Assembly: GCF_003020125.1 (NCBI RefSeq)
Contig: NZ_PYFW01000004.1
Coordinates: 620,001-684,000, forward strand
DNA: 64,000 nt
Origin: Bradyrhizobium sp. MOS003
GTDB taxonomy: Bacteria; Pseudomonadota; Alphaproteobacteria; Rhizobiales; Xanthobacteraceae
Reading direction: 5' to 3'
The position numbers were made by a program, and so were the translations under genes. Shown here piece after piece: positions 47,629 through 57,034 of this stretch (position 1 is its first letter; each line of letters starts with the position of its first letter). A model generated the notes under the pieces. It did no database searches and was not told the origin of the DNA. It worked only from the letters and a program-made list of their open reading frames with translations.

Positions 47629-48051
47629 TCAGCCGACGATCTCGTTGCCCGAGAAGAACTGCGCGATCTCGATCGCGGCGGTCTCCGGCGCATCCGAGCC
47701 GTGCGCGGAATTCTCGCCGATCGACTTGGCGTAGAGCTTGCGGATGGTGCCGTCGGCGGCCTTGGACGGGTCGGTCGCGCCCATCGCGTCGCGATATTTG
47801 GCGACGGCGTTCTCGCCTTCGAGCACCTGGACGACGACGGGGCCCGAGGTCATGAACTCGACGAGCTCGCCGAAGAACGGCCGCGCCTTGTGGACGGCAT
47901 AGAAGGTCTCGGCCTGTTCCTTGGTCATGCGGATGCGCTTCTGCGCGACGATGCGCAGGCCCGCCTTTTCGATCACGGCGTTGACGGCGCCGGTCAGGTT
48001 ACGGGCGGTCGCGTCGGGCTTGATGATCGAGAAAGTGCGTTCGATGGCCAT
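47629..48051 (-). CDS. ndk: Nucleoside diphosphate kinase
   Basis: 140 aa, standard size. Transfers gamma-phosphate between NTPs and NDPs. Conserved [18 protein letters not shown] at the start and the phospho-His in [20 protein letters not shown]. 41 bases upstream of TerC in the same direction, so co-transcription is possible. Confidence 0.98.
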   Translation of the reverse strand: MAIERTFSIIKPDATARNLTGAVNAVIEKAGLRIVAQKRIRMTKEQAETFYAVHKARPFFGELVEFMTSGPVVVQVLEGENAVAKYRDAMGATDPSKAADGTIRKLYAKSIGENSAHGSDAPETAAIEIAQFFSGNEIVG

Positions 48052-48366
48052 AATCTTGTCCTTGGGAAGAAAAGCGGTGGTTGTCGAGTTGCCGGGCTTA
48101 TATCGGCGCCTTTGTCATCCGGCAAGCGACCGCCGGGGTGACGTCACAGGCGCTTCGCCGCAGGACCGGACGGTTCGGTTTCAACATGGATTACGACAAT
48201 TTCACCCAGATGAACCCAATCTGAAGGCTCCGTCAGGATTCGGTTCAGCCTCACCGGCGTAGGGTTGGCCCCATCGAAACCGAAGCCCGATCACCGGGCG
48301 GACCGTTTCGGAGGCCTTTCCATCGGACGCGATAGCCCCGCGCCGGCAGTTTTTGAGGAGATCACC
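48052..48366. other. Intergenic region, ndk to small His/Gly protein
   Basis: 315 bases divergent spacing. No gene is supported on either strand; a 118-aa frame starting at 48265 is only an extension of the small protein below and has no ribosome site. Both promoters must be here but none was identified. Confidence 0.5.
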
Positions 48367-48621
48367 ATGTTGAGGAAACTTTCGCTTGCCGCTGTCGCTG
48401 CGGTTGCGCTGGGTGCCGCGCTGGCGCCGACCTCGGCTTCAGCGCATTGGCACGGCGGCGGCCCGGGCTGGCATGGCGGTGGCGGCTGGCACGGCGGCTA
48501 CCGTTGGGGCGGTCCGCGCTTCTATGCCCCCGTCTCCTACGGTTATGGCGGCTGCTACGCGCGCCGGCTGGTCCCGACCCCCTGGGGACCCCGCTGGCGG
48601 ATGGTCAACCGCTGCTACTGA
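48367..48621 (+). CDS. Small exported His/Gly/Trp-rich protein
   Basis: 84 aa from ATG 48367 with GAGGAG six bases upstream. Signal peptide LSLAAVAAVALGAALAPTSA, then HWHGGGPGWHGGGGWHGGYR, a Tyr-rich centre and two Cys (GGCYARR, VNRCY). Histidine-rich repeats suggest metal or heme binding in the periplasm, but this is inference. Short secreted GWHGG proteins of this type are frequent in Bradyrhizobium. Followed by a good terminator. Confidence 0.82.
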   Translation: MLRKLSLAAVAAVALGAALAPTSASAHWHGGGPGWHGGGGWHGGYRWGGPRFYAPVSYGYGGCYARRLVPTPWGPRWRMVNRCY

Positions 48622-48682
48622 GCCCGATAGCACCTTCCTGAAGGACGATAGGTATCTGCGCCCCCACAGGTACCTTCCAAGA

Positions 48683-48720
48683 GAAGCCCCGGCGATCCCC
48701 CCGCCGGGGCTTCGCATTTT
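48683..48720 (+). terminator. Terminator after the small His/Gly protein
   Basis: GAAGCCCCGGCG (48683-48694) and CGCCGGGGCTTC (48702-48713): 12-bp perfect stem, 7-base loop, then GCATTTT. About 60 bases after the stop. Confidence 0.82.
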
Positions 48721-48846
48721 GGGCGGACATGCCGAGAATCATGCAATTTTGACGAGAATGCCGACATTGCCCAAAAGCGGCGAAACCATTTTGGGGGTCA
48801 ATGACTTGGTACCGTGTCCTGACTATGAACACACGGAACCAACGCT

Positions 48847-49020
48847 ATGGCCGGCGCTTTTGCCAATGACAGCGAACAGATCGACCGGCGCACCAGTCGC
48901 TCGATTCGCGATGCCGTGGGCGAACGGCTCCAGCAGCGGCTGCGTCCCGAAACCCAGCTCCCGACCCATCTCGAACAGCTCATGAACGAGCTGAGGCAGC
49001 GCGACCGCGACCAGCACTGA
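48847..49020 (+). CDS. 57-aa hypothetical protein, two amphipathic helices
   Basis: From ATG 48847 to TGA 49018-49020, with GGAA eight bases before the ATG. Highly charged: RRTSRSIRDAVGERLQQRLR then ETQLPTHLEQLMNELRQRDR. The layout of a helix, a Pro hinge and an L-x2-L-x2-L-type helix recalls NepR anti-sigma adaptors, but key NepR residues are not evident and no phyR or ecfG is nearby. Reading frame, codon use and a short gap (52 bases) to the ABC-F gene make it a probable real gene. Function unknown. Confidence 0.6.
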   Translation: MAGAFANDSEQIDRRTSRSIRDAVGERLQQRLRPETQLPTHLEQLMNELRQRDRDQH

Positions 49021-49072
49021 GCGGGTGCGAAAAACGGGTTGCGTTCGACGCGCCTTGCGGTGACAAGGCCGC

Positions 49073-50938
49073 ATGCTTGGGATCACCGACCTCTCCATCC
49101 GCCTTGCCGGACGCCTTCTGATTGACCAGAGTTCCGTGCAGATCACGCCGGGATCGCGCGTGGGTCTGGTCGGACGCAACGGCACCGGCAAGTCGACGCT
49201 GTTCAAGGTGATCCGAGGCGAACTCGCGGCCGAGCACGGCTCGGTGAGCCTGCCGCCACGCTGGAGCGTCGGCAGCCTCGCCCAGGAAGCCCCGAACGGA
49301 CCTGAAAGCCTAATCTCCGTCGTCCTCAAGGCCGACCTCGAACGCGACGCTCTGCTCACTGAAGCCGAAAGCGCGACTGACCCGCACCGCATCGCCGAGA
49401 TCCAGACCCGGCTGGTCGACATCGACGCGCATTCGGCGCCGAGCCGTGCCGCTGCGATCCTGTCTGGCCTCGGCTTCTCCGCCACCGACCAGCTCCGTCC
49501 CTGCGCCGAATTTTCCGGCGGCTGGCGCATGCGCGTCGCGCTCGCGGCCACGTTGTTCGCCGCCCCAGACCTGTTGCTGCTCGACGAGCCCACCAACTAT
49601 CTCGATCTCGAGGGCACGCTGTGGCTGGAGGATCATCTCGCGCATTATCCGCGCACGGTGATCGTGATCAGCCATGACCGCGATCTGCTCGAAAGCTCGG
49701 TCGACCAGATCCTCCATCTGGAGCGCGGCAAGCTCACGCTCTACAAAGGCACCTATTCCTCCTTCGAGGAGCAGCGCGCCATGCGCGAGATGCTCGATGC
49801 CAAGGCGGTCAAGCGCCAGGAGGCCGAGCGCGCCCGCCTGCAAGCCTTCGTCGACCGCTTCAAAGCCAAGGCCTCCAAAGCCCGCCAGGCGCAGTCTCGC
49901 GTCAAGATGCTGGAGCGGCTGAAGCCGATCACGGCGCTGGTCACCCAGGATGTGCGCGAGATCAGCTTCCCCGCACCGGAGAAACTTCTCTCGCCGCCGA
50001 TCATCGCCGTCGACAACGCATCCGTCGGCTACGATCCGGCAGCGCCGGTGCTCAATCGGGTCACCTTGCGCATCGACAATGACGACCGCATCGCCCTGCT
50101 CGGCTCCAACGGCAACGGCAAGTCGACACTCGTCAAACTGCTCGCAGGCCGCCTCGCGCCGTTCTCCGGCAAGGTGACGCGCGCGGACAAGCTGTCGATC
50201 GCCTATTTCGCGCAGCATCAGCTCGACGAGCTGAACGAGGACGCCTCCACCTACGACCACGTCCGCAAGCTGATGGGTGGCGATGCGCCCGAGGCCAAGG
50301 TCCGCGCCCGCGCCGGCGCGATCGGCTTTTCCGGCAAGGCGGCCGACACCAAGGTGGCAAAACTGTCCGGTGGCGAGAAGGCGCGGCTGCTGCTGGGCCT
50401 TGCGACCTTCTTCGGCCCCAACATGATCATCCTGGACGAGCCGACCAACCATCTCGACATCGACAGCCGCGCTGCGCTTGCGGAGGCCATCAATGAATTC
50501 CCCGGCGCCGTCATCATGGTCTCGCACGACCGCTATCTGATCGAGGCCTGCGCCGACCAGCTCTGGATCGTCGCCGACCGCACCGTCACCAATTACGACG
50601 GCGACCTCGACGAGTACCGCCGCCTGGTGCTGTCCACGCGCAACGGCGAGCCCGCCCCGCGCGAGCGCAGCGTGCCCAGCGAAAAGCCGCAGCGCGCCAG
50701 GTTGGACAATCGCGGCTCGCTGAAGAAACGCATCACCGAAGCCGAAGCCGAGATCGCGCGCGTCACCGAAATCATCACCAAGATCGACACCGCCCTCGCC
50801 CTGCCCGACATTTTCACCCGCGATCCCAAGCAGGCCGCGCAGCTGTCGAAGGCCCGCGCCAATGCCGCCGACGCGCTGGCGCGCGCGGAAGAGCAGTGGC
50901 TGGAGGCAAGCACGCAGTTTGACGAGGCCGCTGGGTAG
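49073..50938 (+). CDS. ABC-F family ATPase (Uup/EttA-like)
   Basis: 621 aa, two ABC domains without membrane segments. First: GRNGTGKSTLFKV (Walker A), FSGGWRMRVALA (signature), LLLLDEPTNYLDL (Walker B). Second: GSNGNGKSTLVKL, LSGGEKARLLLG, MIILDEPTNHLDI. A linker with charged helices (about 225-280) is the P-site tRNA interaction motif, and a C-terminal coiled coil (about 560-615) as in Uup. ABC-F proteins act on stalled ribosomes. Which subtype is uncertain. Confidence 0.94.
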   Translation: MLGITDLSIRLAGRLLIDQSSVQITPGSRVGLVGRNGTGKSTLFKVIRGELAAEHGSVSLPPRWSVGSLAQEAPNGPESLISVVLKADLERDALLTEAESATDPHRIAEIQTRLVDIDAHSAPSRAAAILSGLGFSATDQLRPCAEFSGGWRMRVALAATLFAAPDLLLLDEPTNYLDLEGTLWLEDHLAHYPRTVIVISHDRDLLESSVDQILHLERGKLTLYKGTYSSFEEQRAMREMLDAKAVKRQEAERARLQAFVDRFKAKASKARQAQSRVKMLERLKPITALVTQDVREISFPAPEKLLSPPIIAVDNASVGYDPAAPVLNRVTLRIDNDDRIALLGSNGNGKSTLVKLLAGRLAPFSGKVTRADKLSIAYFAQHQLDELNEDASTYDHVRKLMGGDAPEAKVRARAGAIGFSGKAADTKVAKLSGGEKARLLLGLATFFGPNMIILDEPTNHLDIDSRAALAEAINEFPGAVIMVSHDRYLIEACADQLWIVADRTVTNYDGDLDEYRRLVLSTRNGEPAPRERSVPSEKPQRARLDNRGSLKKRITEAEAEIARVTEIITKIDTALALPDIFTRDPKQAAQLSKARANAADALARAEEQWLEASTQFDEAAG

Positions 50939-50951
50939 CGCCAGGCGCGCG

Positions 50952-51679
50952 CTATTCGATCACGCGATCGGCGCGGACAAGCAACAATGGCGGCACGTCG
51001 AGCTCAATAGTCTTGGCCGTCGTCAGATTGACGACCAGTTCATATCGTCGCGGCGCCTGGATCGGCAGGTCGCGCGGCGATCCGCCCTTCAGGATGCGGG
51101 CACGCGAAAACGGGCGCATTGGGCGACGATGTGGTCGCGATGTCCATTGGTGAACGGCTCGGGTATTACCAGTAGACTGGTATTTCGTTCGCCACCGAAC
51201 GTAGCGATCAGCGCTTCGGTCTCACCATCGTTGTGGGTGCGGAGCTCGACGACCTGCACGCCTGGATGGCCGAGACTGTCGGCAAGCTTGAAGCCGACCG
51301 GATCAATCACCTGCGTGAACACGATGGGAATCGTCGTAGTCTGCTGCCGAAGCGCCAACGCCGCCGGCAGGCCCTGGGCATAGATCACTTCGGGGGCGGA
51401 GCGCGACTAGTTCCACGGCGGAGGCACGGGTGTTGGCGAGATCGGACAGCGCTCCGCCGAAGCGATAGTCGATGCGAACATTCTCGTTCTCGATCCAACC
51501 GGCCCCGTCATGGCTTCGCTGAATGGTTTGAGAAACGCCCGCGCCACCGGCACGTCGGCATTTGCGGCAAGCCCGACCAGCACGCCCACACGGCGAACCT
51601 GTTTAGACGTCTGTCCACGTACCACGGAGGGCGCGGTCACGGCCGCGGTTAGTCCTGCAATGAACTCGCGCCGTCTCAT
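50952..51679 (-). pseudogene. Decayed ABC substrate-binding protein (PF04392-type)
   Basis: Fragments of one gene in three frames. Beginning: MRRREFIAGLTAAVTAPSVV. Then, after a frameshift near 51505, GWIENENVRIDYRFGGALS; after another near 51390, IYAQGLPAALALRQQTTTIP and IDPVGFKLADSLGHPG. A run of about 90 residues expected next is missing, then [20 protein letters not shown]; a second deletion follows and the end reads [20 protein letters not shown] up to VIE-stop. Total about 730 bases against about 975 for an intact gene. Clear pseudogene. Confidence 0.88.
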
Positions 51680-51805
51680 GCCCAGCCCCGACGATCCCAT
51701 ACTGGCAGTCTAGCTGCCAAGGTTCCGTCTTTGATAGAGGCACCTTATGCTTGGCGCAGAAAATTGGTGGGCCCAAGCCGACTCAACGCGGGGCGCGAGC
51801 CTGCC

Positions 51806-52345
51806 TCACGTCGCCTGCTTCTTCTTCGGCTTCGGCTTGGTCGCCTTCGGCACCGGTTGCGGATCGGGATTGCCTTCGATCGAGGACAGGCGGCCGGCGG
51901 TGAACGTGTAGATGCCGGCGCGCGGTCCCGTGGCCCAGGTCACGACGGCAACACGGCGGCCGGCGGCATCATTGGAAAGATTGACGTTCGACGGCGCGCC
52001 GATGCCGCGCACCACGTCGCATTCGGTGTGGCCGAGCGCGACGGTGCCACCATAGGAGACCGGCGCCGTCGTCGATGCATTGGCATCGGCAGGGCCCGGA
52101 GGTGGCGTCATGCCGGGACAGGCCCCGTCGGCGCTGACGAGATCCTCAGCTGCCACCGGCTTGTCGGGGGTCAGCGGCGGCGACTCGATCGAGATGTTCT
52201 TGATGAACAGCCGGCTGGGCGTGTTGAACCATTGTGCGTCCTTGGCGGACGCGAGCAGGTCGGTCCCGCCGGAGCAGCCCGCAACCAGAGGCCCGACGGC
52301 AGCCAACGCAATGATGAGCGACTTGGGAAGCTTTTGATGTCGCAC
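51806..52345 (-). CDS. Outer-membrane-type lipoprotein, unknown
   Basis: 179 aa. Lipobox LVAGC (Cys24) after LIIALAAVGP, so lipidated. Mature part: RLFIKNISIESPPLTP, TECDVVRGIGAPSNVNLS, GRRVAVVTWATGPRAGIYTF and a Lys-rich tail (KPKPKKKQAT). The DVVRGIGAPS...V-WATGPRAGIYTF segment looks like a BamE/SmpA-like fold, but I cannot confirm. About 127 bases downstream of holC, same strand. Confidence 0.72.
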   Translation of the reverse strand: MRHQKLPKSLIIALAAVGPLVAGCSGGTDLLASAKDAQWFNTPSRLFIKNISIESPPLTPDKPVAAEDLVSADGACPGMTPPPGPADANASTTAPVSYGGTVALGHTECDVVRGIGAPSNVNLSNDAAGRRVAVVTWATGPRAGIYTFTAGRLSSIEGNPDPQPVPKATKPKPKKKQAT

Positions 52346-52472
52346 GATAAACCAAATTCCCCGCGTGAAGGACCAGCCCTAAGCGATTGTCCCAACATCA
52401 CTTTGCGGCACGAAGGTGACAAAAGCCAGCATCACCCGAAAAGTGCAAATTATCATTAATTGCGAACGACCG

Positions 52473-52925
52473 CTAATTCCGACGCTGCCACCGGCCCCGC
52501 TCGTCGGCCTGCCAATAGGTGACATCAAATCCCCGCGCCTTGCAATCCGTCCACGCGCTGCGGGCCAGCGCGAGGGCATCCGGATCGTCTCCGTTGAACA
52601 GCAGCACCATGCGCGCATAGCCCTGCGTGTCCTGCGGCAGGGCGGCGTTGTCGACCAGGAATCGGACATGGGCGCCGTTGGGATTGCCCTCCTCGATTGC
52701 CAGCACGATCGGCTGATCGGCAGCATCGTTCACGCGCCATGTCGCGTGCGGCAGGAAGGAATCGTCGCGATAGGTCCACAAATGTGCGTCGAGCGCGTCG
52801 GCGCGTTCCTCCGAGGTCGACTGCACCACGACACGCCAGCCGCGCTCGAGCGATTTCTCGAGAAGCGGCGGCAACACGTTCTCCACCGTCATGTTTTGCA
52901 GATGATAGAACAGGACTTCGGTCAT
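52473..52925 (-). CDS. holC: DNA polymerase III chi subunit
   Basis: 150 aa, HolC family: TEVLFYHLQNMTVENVLPPL, WRVVVQSTSEERADALDAHLW, SFLPHATWRV and LVDNAALPQDTQGYARMVLL. Chi links the clamp loader to SSB. It follows pepA (9 bases) in the same direction, an order seen in other proteobacteria. Confidence 0.93.
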   Translation of the reverse strand: MTEVLFYHLQNMTVENVLPPLLEKSLERGWRVVVQSTSEERADALDAHLWTYRDDSFLPHATWRVNDAADQPIVLAIEEGNPNGAHVRFLVDNAALPQDTQGYARMVLLFNGDDPDALALARSAWTDCKARGFDVTYWQADERGRWQRRN

Positions 52926-52934
52926 CTCGGGTCA

Positions 52935-54431
52935 TTAACGCTCGTAATGGTCGGCGACCAGCCGGTCGAGCAGGCGGACGCCATAGCCGCTTGCCCAGCT
53001 CTGGTTGATGTCGGTCTTCGGCGCGCCCATGGCGGTGCCGGCGATGTCGAGATGGGCCCAGGGCGTGCCGTCGACGAAGCGCTGCAGGAACTGCGCCGCG
53101 GTGATCGAGCCGCCGTGGCGGCCGCCGGTGTTCTTCATGTCGGCGAACTGGGAATCGATCAGCTTGTCGTATTCGGGACCGAGCGGCATGCGCCAGACCT
53201 TGTCGCCGGTCTCGATGCCGGCCGTCAGCAGGCGTTCGGCGAGTTCGTCATTGTTGGAGAACATGCCGGCATGCTCGGTGCCGAGCGCGACCACGATCGC
53301 GCCGGTCAGCGTTGCCAGATCCACCATGAATTTCGGCTTCACCTTCTTGGCGACGTACCAGAGCACGTCGGCCAGAACGAGGCGGCCTTCCGCGTCGGTG
53401 TTGATGATCTCGATGGTCTGGCCCGACATCGAGGTGACGATGTCGCCCGGCCGCTGCGCATTGCCGTCGGGCATGTTCTCGACGAGGCCGATGGCGCCGA
53501 CCACGTTGGCCTTGGCCTTGCGCGCGGCAAGCGCATGCATGAGGCCGACGACGCAGGCCGCGCCCCCCATGTCGCCCTTCATGTCCTCCATGCTGCCGGC
53601 CGGCTTGATCGAAATGCCGCCGGTGTCGAAGCAGACGCCCTTGCCAACGAAGCTCACCGGCGCCTCGCCCTTCTTGCCGCCGTCCCAGCGCATGATCACG
53701 GTGCGGCTCGGCCGCGCCGAGCCCTGGCCGACGCCGAGCAGCGCGCCCATGCCGAGCTTCTGCATCGCCTTGACGTCGAGCACCTCGACCTTGACGCCGA
53801 GCTTGCGGAGCTGACTGGCGCGGCTCGCGAATTCCTCGGGGAAGAGCACGTTCGGCGGCTCGTTGACGAGATCGCGCGCGATGATCACGCCGTCGACGAC
53901 GTGGCCGGCCGAGGCGAACGCCTTCTTCGCGGCGGCGGCATCGCCGACCGCAAGCGAGATCTCGGCGCGCGAGCCGCCCTCCTCGCCGTCCTTCTTCTTG
54001 GTCTTGTAGCGGTCGAACTTGTAGGCGCGCAGGCGCAGGCCCGAGGCGATCGCAACCGCCTGCTCGCTCGTCATGGCACCGCTGGGCAGTTCCGCCATGA
54101 CGGTCACGGCGGCCGCCCCCGCGGCAAGCTTGCCCGCCGCCACCCCGCCGAATTTGAGGAAATCGCTCGCCTTCAGGCCGACCGCCTTGCCGGCGCCGAT
54201 CACGAGCAGACGCGCGGCTTTCACCCCTTCCGGCGCCAGGATGTCGAGCGCAGCCCCGGTCTTGCCCTTGAAGGCGGCAGCGGCCGCCGCGCGCTTCACG
54301 AGTTCGACAGCACCGCCCAGCGCCTTGGCCGTCGCCGGACCGACCTTCAGACTGTCGTCGCAGAACACGACCAGGATGCCACGGGCGGCAGCGGACAATG
54401 GGACAAAGCCGACCTTGATGGCATCGGACAT
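52935..54431 (-). CDS. pepA: Leucyl aminopeptidase
   Basis: 498 aa from ATG 54431 (AGGAG six bases upstream; MSDAIKVGF). M17 family, two-metal enzyme: [18 protein letters not shown] (Lys/Asp ligands), [10 protein letters not shown] (Asp, Gly), and the signature [16 protein letters not shown]. Removes N-terminal residues from peptides; PepA also binds DNA in E. coli. Upstream of holC. Confidence 0.96.
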   Translation of the reverse strand: MSDAIKVGFVPLSAAARGILVVFCDDSLKVGPATAKALGGAVELVKRAAAAAAFKGKTGAALDILAPEGVKAARLLVIGAGKAVGLKASDFLKFGGVAAGKLAAGAAAVTVMAELPSGAMTSEQAVAIASGLRLRAYKFDRYKTKKKDGEEGGSRAEISLAVGDAAAAKKAFASAGHVVDGVIIARDLVNEPPNVLFPEEFASRASQLRKLGVKVEVLDVKAMQKLGMGALLGVGQGSARPSRTVIMRWDGGKKGEAPVSFVGKGVCFDTGGISIKPAGSMEDMKGDMGGAACVVGLMHALAARKAKANVVGAIGLVENMPDGNAQRPGDIVTSMSGQTIEIINTDAEGRLVLADVLWYVAKKVKPKFMVDLATLTGAIVVALGTEHAGMFSNNDELAERLLTAGIETGDKVWRMPLGPEYDKLIDSQFADMKNTGGRHGGSITAAQFLQRFVDGTPWAHLDIAGTAMGAPKTDINQSWASGYGVRLLDRLVADHYER

Positions 54432-54770
54432 AGGTAACTCCTTCAAAAATCTTGGTCTTTTTGCTGTTCAGGGTCCCCGGCCAGCGCCAGACCTGAACGA
54501 CGATTCACTGAGCCTTCCGCACTATGTGCCAGCGCCCCGGCAGATGCCAAGCACCCCCCGTGGCCGCAAGGTCACAACGAGGGAAATATTAACCGTAAAA
54601 TGAGGGTGCCACGGGGCAGCCATTTTGTTGACGGATCAAAGGGATGGTAGTGAGAGAGTGAGCTGGCGGAAGAAGCGCTGGCCAACCTTGGGGATCCCCT
54701 GATCGGGGATTGGTTGGGCAGCGGAATTTCGGCCGACATTGGGGACTTGGTGGGATTCGTGCGGTAGCGC
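54432..54770. other. Divergent promoter region, pepA / lptF
   Basis: 339 bases without a gene. Short frames on both strands have no support. It should hold the main promoter for the lpt-surA-pdxA-rsmA operon. No sigma element was identified with confidence. Confidence 0.5.
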
Positions 54771-55940
54771 ATGGGGTCGATCGACAGGTATATCTTCCGC
54801 ACGACGCTGGCGTCGTTTGCGCTGATCCTGGTCAGCCTTACCGGCGTGATCTGGATTACGCAGGCGTTGCGCGGCATCGACCTGATGACGAGCCAGGGTC
54901 AGACCATCCTCACCTTCCTCGGCATCACCAGCCTCGTCGTGCCGGCGCTCGTCCTGATCATCTCGCCGATCGCGCTGATGATCGCGATCTCGCACACGCT
55001 GAACAAGCTCGCGACCGATTCCGAGATCATCGTGATGAATGCCGCCGGCCTGTCGCCGATCCGGCTGTTCCTTCCGTTCTTCTATGCCACCTGCGTGGTG
55101 GCGCTGCTGGTGGCCTTCATCGCGGCCTATCTCGCGCCCGACGGCATGCGGCGGATCAAGCAGTGGGATGCCGAGATCACCGCGGACGTGCTCACGAACA
55201 TCCTGCAGCCCGGCCGCTTCGCCCAGCTCGACCAGAACCTCACGATCCGGATTCGCGAACGCCAGCCCGGCGGCATCCTTGCCGGCATCTTCATCGACGA
55301 CCGCCGCGATCCCAACGAGCGCGTCTCGATCGTCGCCGAGCACGGCGAGGTCGTGAAGAACGAGACCGGCTCATTCCTGGTGCTGGAGACCGGCAATCTC
55401 CAGCGCTTCGAGGCGGGCAAGCGCGATCCCGCGCTGGTGGCCTTCGGCCGCTACGGCTTCGACATGTCGAAGTTCTCCAACCAGGGCCGCGACGTCACCC
55501 TCGGCATCCGCGAACGCTATCTCTGGGAGCTGCTCTCGCCGTCCGACAACGACCCCGTCTACAAGCAGATTCCCGGCCAGTTCCGCTCGGCCCTGCATGA
55601 CAGCCTGCTCGCGCCGATCTATCCCTTCGCCTTCGCCGTGCTGACCTTCGCCTTCCTCGGTGCGCCCCGCACCACTCGCCAGAGCCGTAATTTCTCGATC
55701 GGCGGTTCGGTCGTCGCGGTGTTCGGCCTGCGCATGGCCGGCTTTGCCTGCTCGGTGATGGCGGTGAAGTCATCGAGCCCGGTGCTGGTCCAATACGCGA
55801 TGGTCTTTGGCGCCATCGGCGTCGGGCTGTGGATGATCATCGGCGGCGTCGTGGTCGAGCCGCCCCCTGGCCTCATGGAAGCCATCAACAGGTCGAATGC
55901 GCGAATCGCGCGGCTGTTCGGGCGGCCGGCCACCGCATGA
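54771..55940 (+). CDS. lptF: LPS export permease LptF
   Basis: 389 aa. LptF/LptG family inner-membrane subunit: six membrane helices in two groups of three with a periplasmic beta-jellyroll between (about 130-265). Start MGSIDRYIFRTTLASFALIL is typical. With LptG and the LptB ATPase (not in the window) it drives LPS toward LptC and LptA. First in the operon; ATGA overlap with lptG. Confidence 0.96.
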   Translation: MGSIDRYIFRTTLASFALILVSLTGVIWITQALRGIDLMTSQGQTILTFLGITSLVVPALVLIISPIALMIAISHTLNKLATDSEIIVMNAAGLSPIRLFLPFFYATCVVALLVAFIAAYLAPDGMRRIKQWDAEITADVLTNILQPGRFAQLDQNLTIRIRERQPGGILAGIFIDDRRDPNERVSIVAEHGEVVKNETGSFLVLETGNLQRFEAGKRDPALVAFGRYGFDMSKFSNQGRDVTLGIRERYLWELLSPSDNDPVYKQIPGQFRSALHDSLLAPIYPFAFAVLTFAFLGAPRTTRQSRNFSIGGSVVAVFGLRMAGFACSVMAVKSSSPVLVQYAMVFGAIGVGLWMIIGGVVVEPPPGLMEAINRSNARIARLFGRPATA

Positions 55941-57034
55941 GCATGCTCACCAACACACTCGGACGCTATTTTGCCGGCCGCTTCGTGGTCGCGGCGCTCG
56001 GCGTGTTCTTGGGCATTTTCCTGCTGCTCGTGCTGGTCGACTACATCGAGATGGTGCGCAAGACCTCGGGGCTGGCGTCCGCCTCGGCGCTGATGGTGGC
56101 CGAGACCTCGCTGTTCCGGGTGCCGCAGTTGCTGGAGAAGCTGACGCCGTTCTGCATGCTGATCGGCGCCATGACCTGCTATCTCGCCCTCTCCCGCCGC
56201 CTCGAGCTCGTGGTTGCGCGCGCCGCCGGCATCTCCGCATGGCAGTTCATTTCTCCGGCGCTCGGCAGCGCGCTCCTGATCGGGGTGATCGCGACGATCG
56301 CCTACAATCCGATGTCGGCGAACTTGCGCGAGCTCTCCAAGCGCATGGAAGCCGAGCTGTTCGGCTCGGCGCCCGGGGGCGGCGTCCAGGACGCCTCCGG
56401 TTTCTGGCTCAATCAGCTGACCAGCGACGGCCAGACCATCATCAACGCCGCGCGCAGCGAGCAGCAGGGCGTCCGACTCACCGGCCTGACGCTGTTCCGC
56501 TTTGACACAGACAGCCATTTCAAGGAGCGAGTCGAGGCGCGCGAGGCGACATTGGAGGCAGGCCGTTGGCTGTTCAAATCCGTTCGCCGCTTCTCGCTGG
56601 ACTCACCGCCGATCGACCAGGCCACACTGGAGATTCCGACGACGCTGACCGAGGCGCAGGTCCGCAACAGCTTTTCCACCCCAGAGACTGTGTCATTTTG
56701 GCAACTACCGAGCTACATCCGCTCCTCCGAAAGCTCGGGCTTCGCGACAGCTGGATACCGACTCCAGTATCAGAAGCTTCTGGCACAGCCGTTTTTGCTG
56801 GCCGCCATGGTGATGCTCGCGGCCTCGGTGTCGTTGCGCTTCTTCCGGATGGGCGGCGTGCAAAAGATGGTTTTGAGTGGCGTGGGCGCAGGCTTTCTGC
56901 TCTACGTTCTGTCGAAAGTGACTGAAGACTTGAGCAAGGCTGAGTTGATGCATCCGATCGCTGCGGCGTGGTTGCCCGCAGTGGTGGGCGGCCTCACCGG
57001 CTTTTTGGCCTTGTTGTACCAGGAGGACGGTTAG
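55937..57034 (+). CDS. lptG: LPS export permease LptG
   Basis: 365 aa from ATG 55937 (MSMLTNTLGRYFAGRFVVAA). Same fold as LptF: N-terminal three helices including LGIFLLLVLVDYIEMVRKTS, periplasmic domain, C-terminal helices LLAAMVMLAASVSLRFFRM. It forms the LptF-LptG heterodimer. Its stop (TAG 57032-57034) overlaps the GTG start of lptD by one base. Confidence 0.96.
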   Translation: MSMLTNTLGRYFAGRFVVAALGVFLGIFLLLVLVDYIEMVRKTSGLASASALMVAETSLFRVPQLLEKLTPFCMLIGAMTCYLALSRRLELVVARAAGISAWQFISPALGSALLIGVIATIAYNPMSANLRELSKRMEAELFGSAPGGGVQDASGFWLNQLTSDGQTIINAARSEQQGVRLTGLTLFRFDTDSHFKERVEAREATLEAGRWLFKSVRRFSLDSPPIDQATLEIPTTLTEAQVRNSFSTPETVSFWQLPSYIRSSESSGFATAGYRLQYQKLLAQPFLLAAMVMLAASVSLRFFRMGGVQKMVLSGVGAGFLLYVLSKVTEDLSKAELMHPIAAAWLPAVVGGLTGFLALLYQEDG

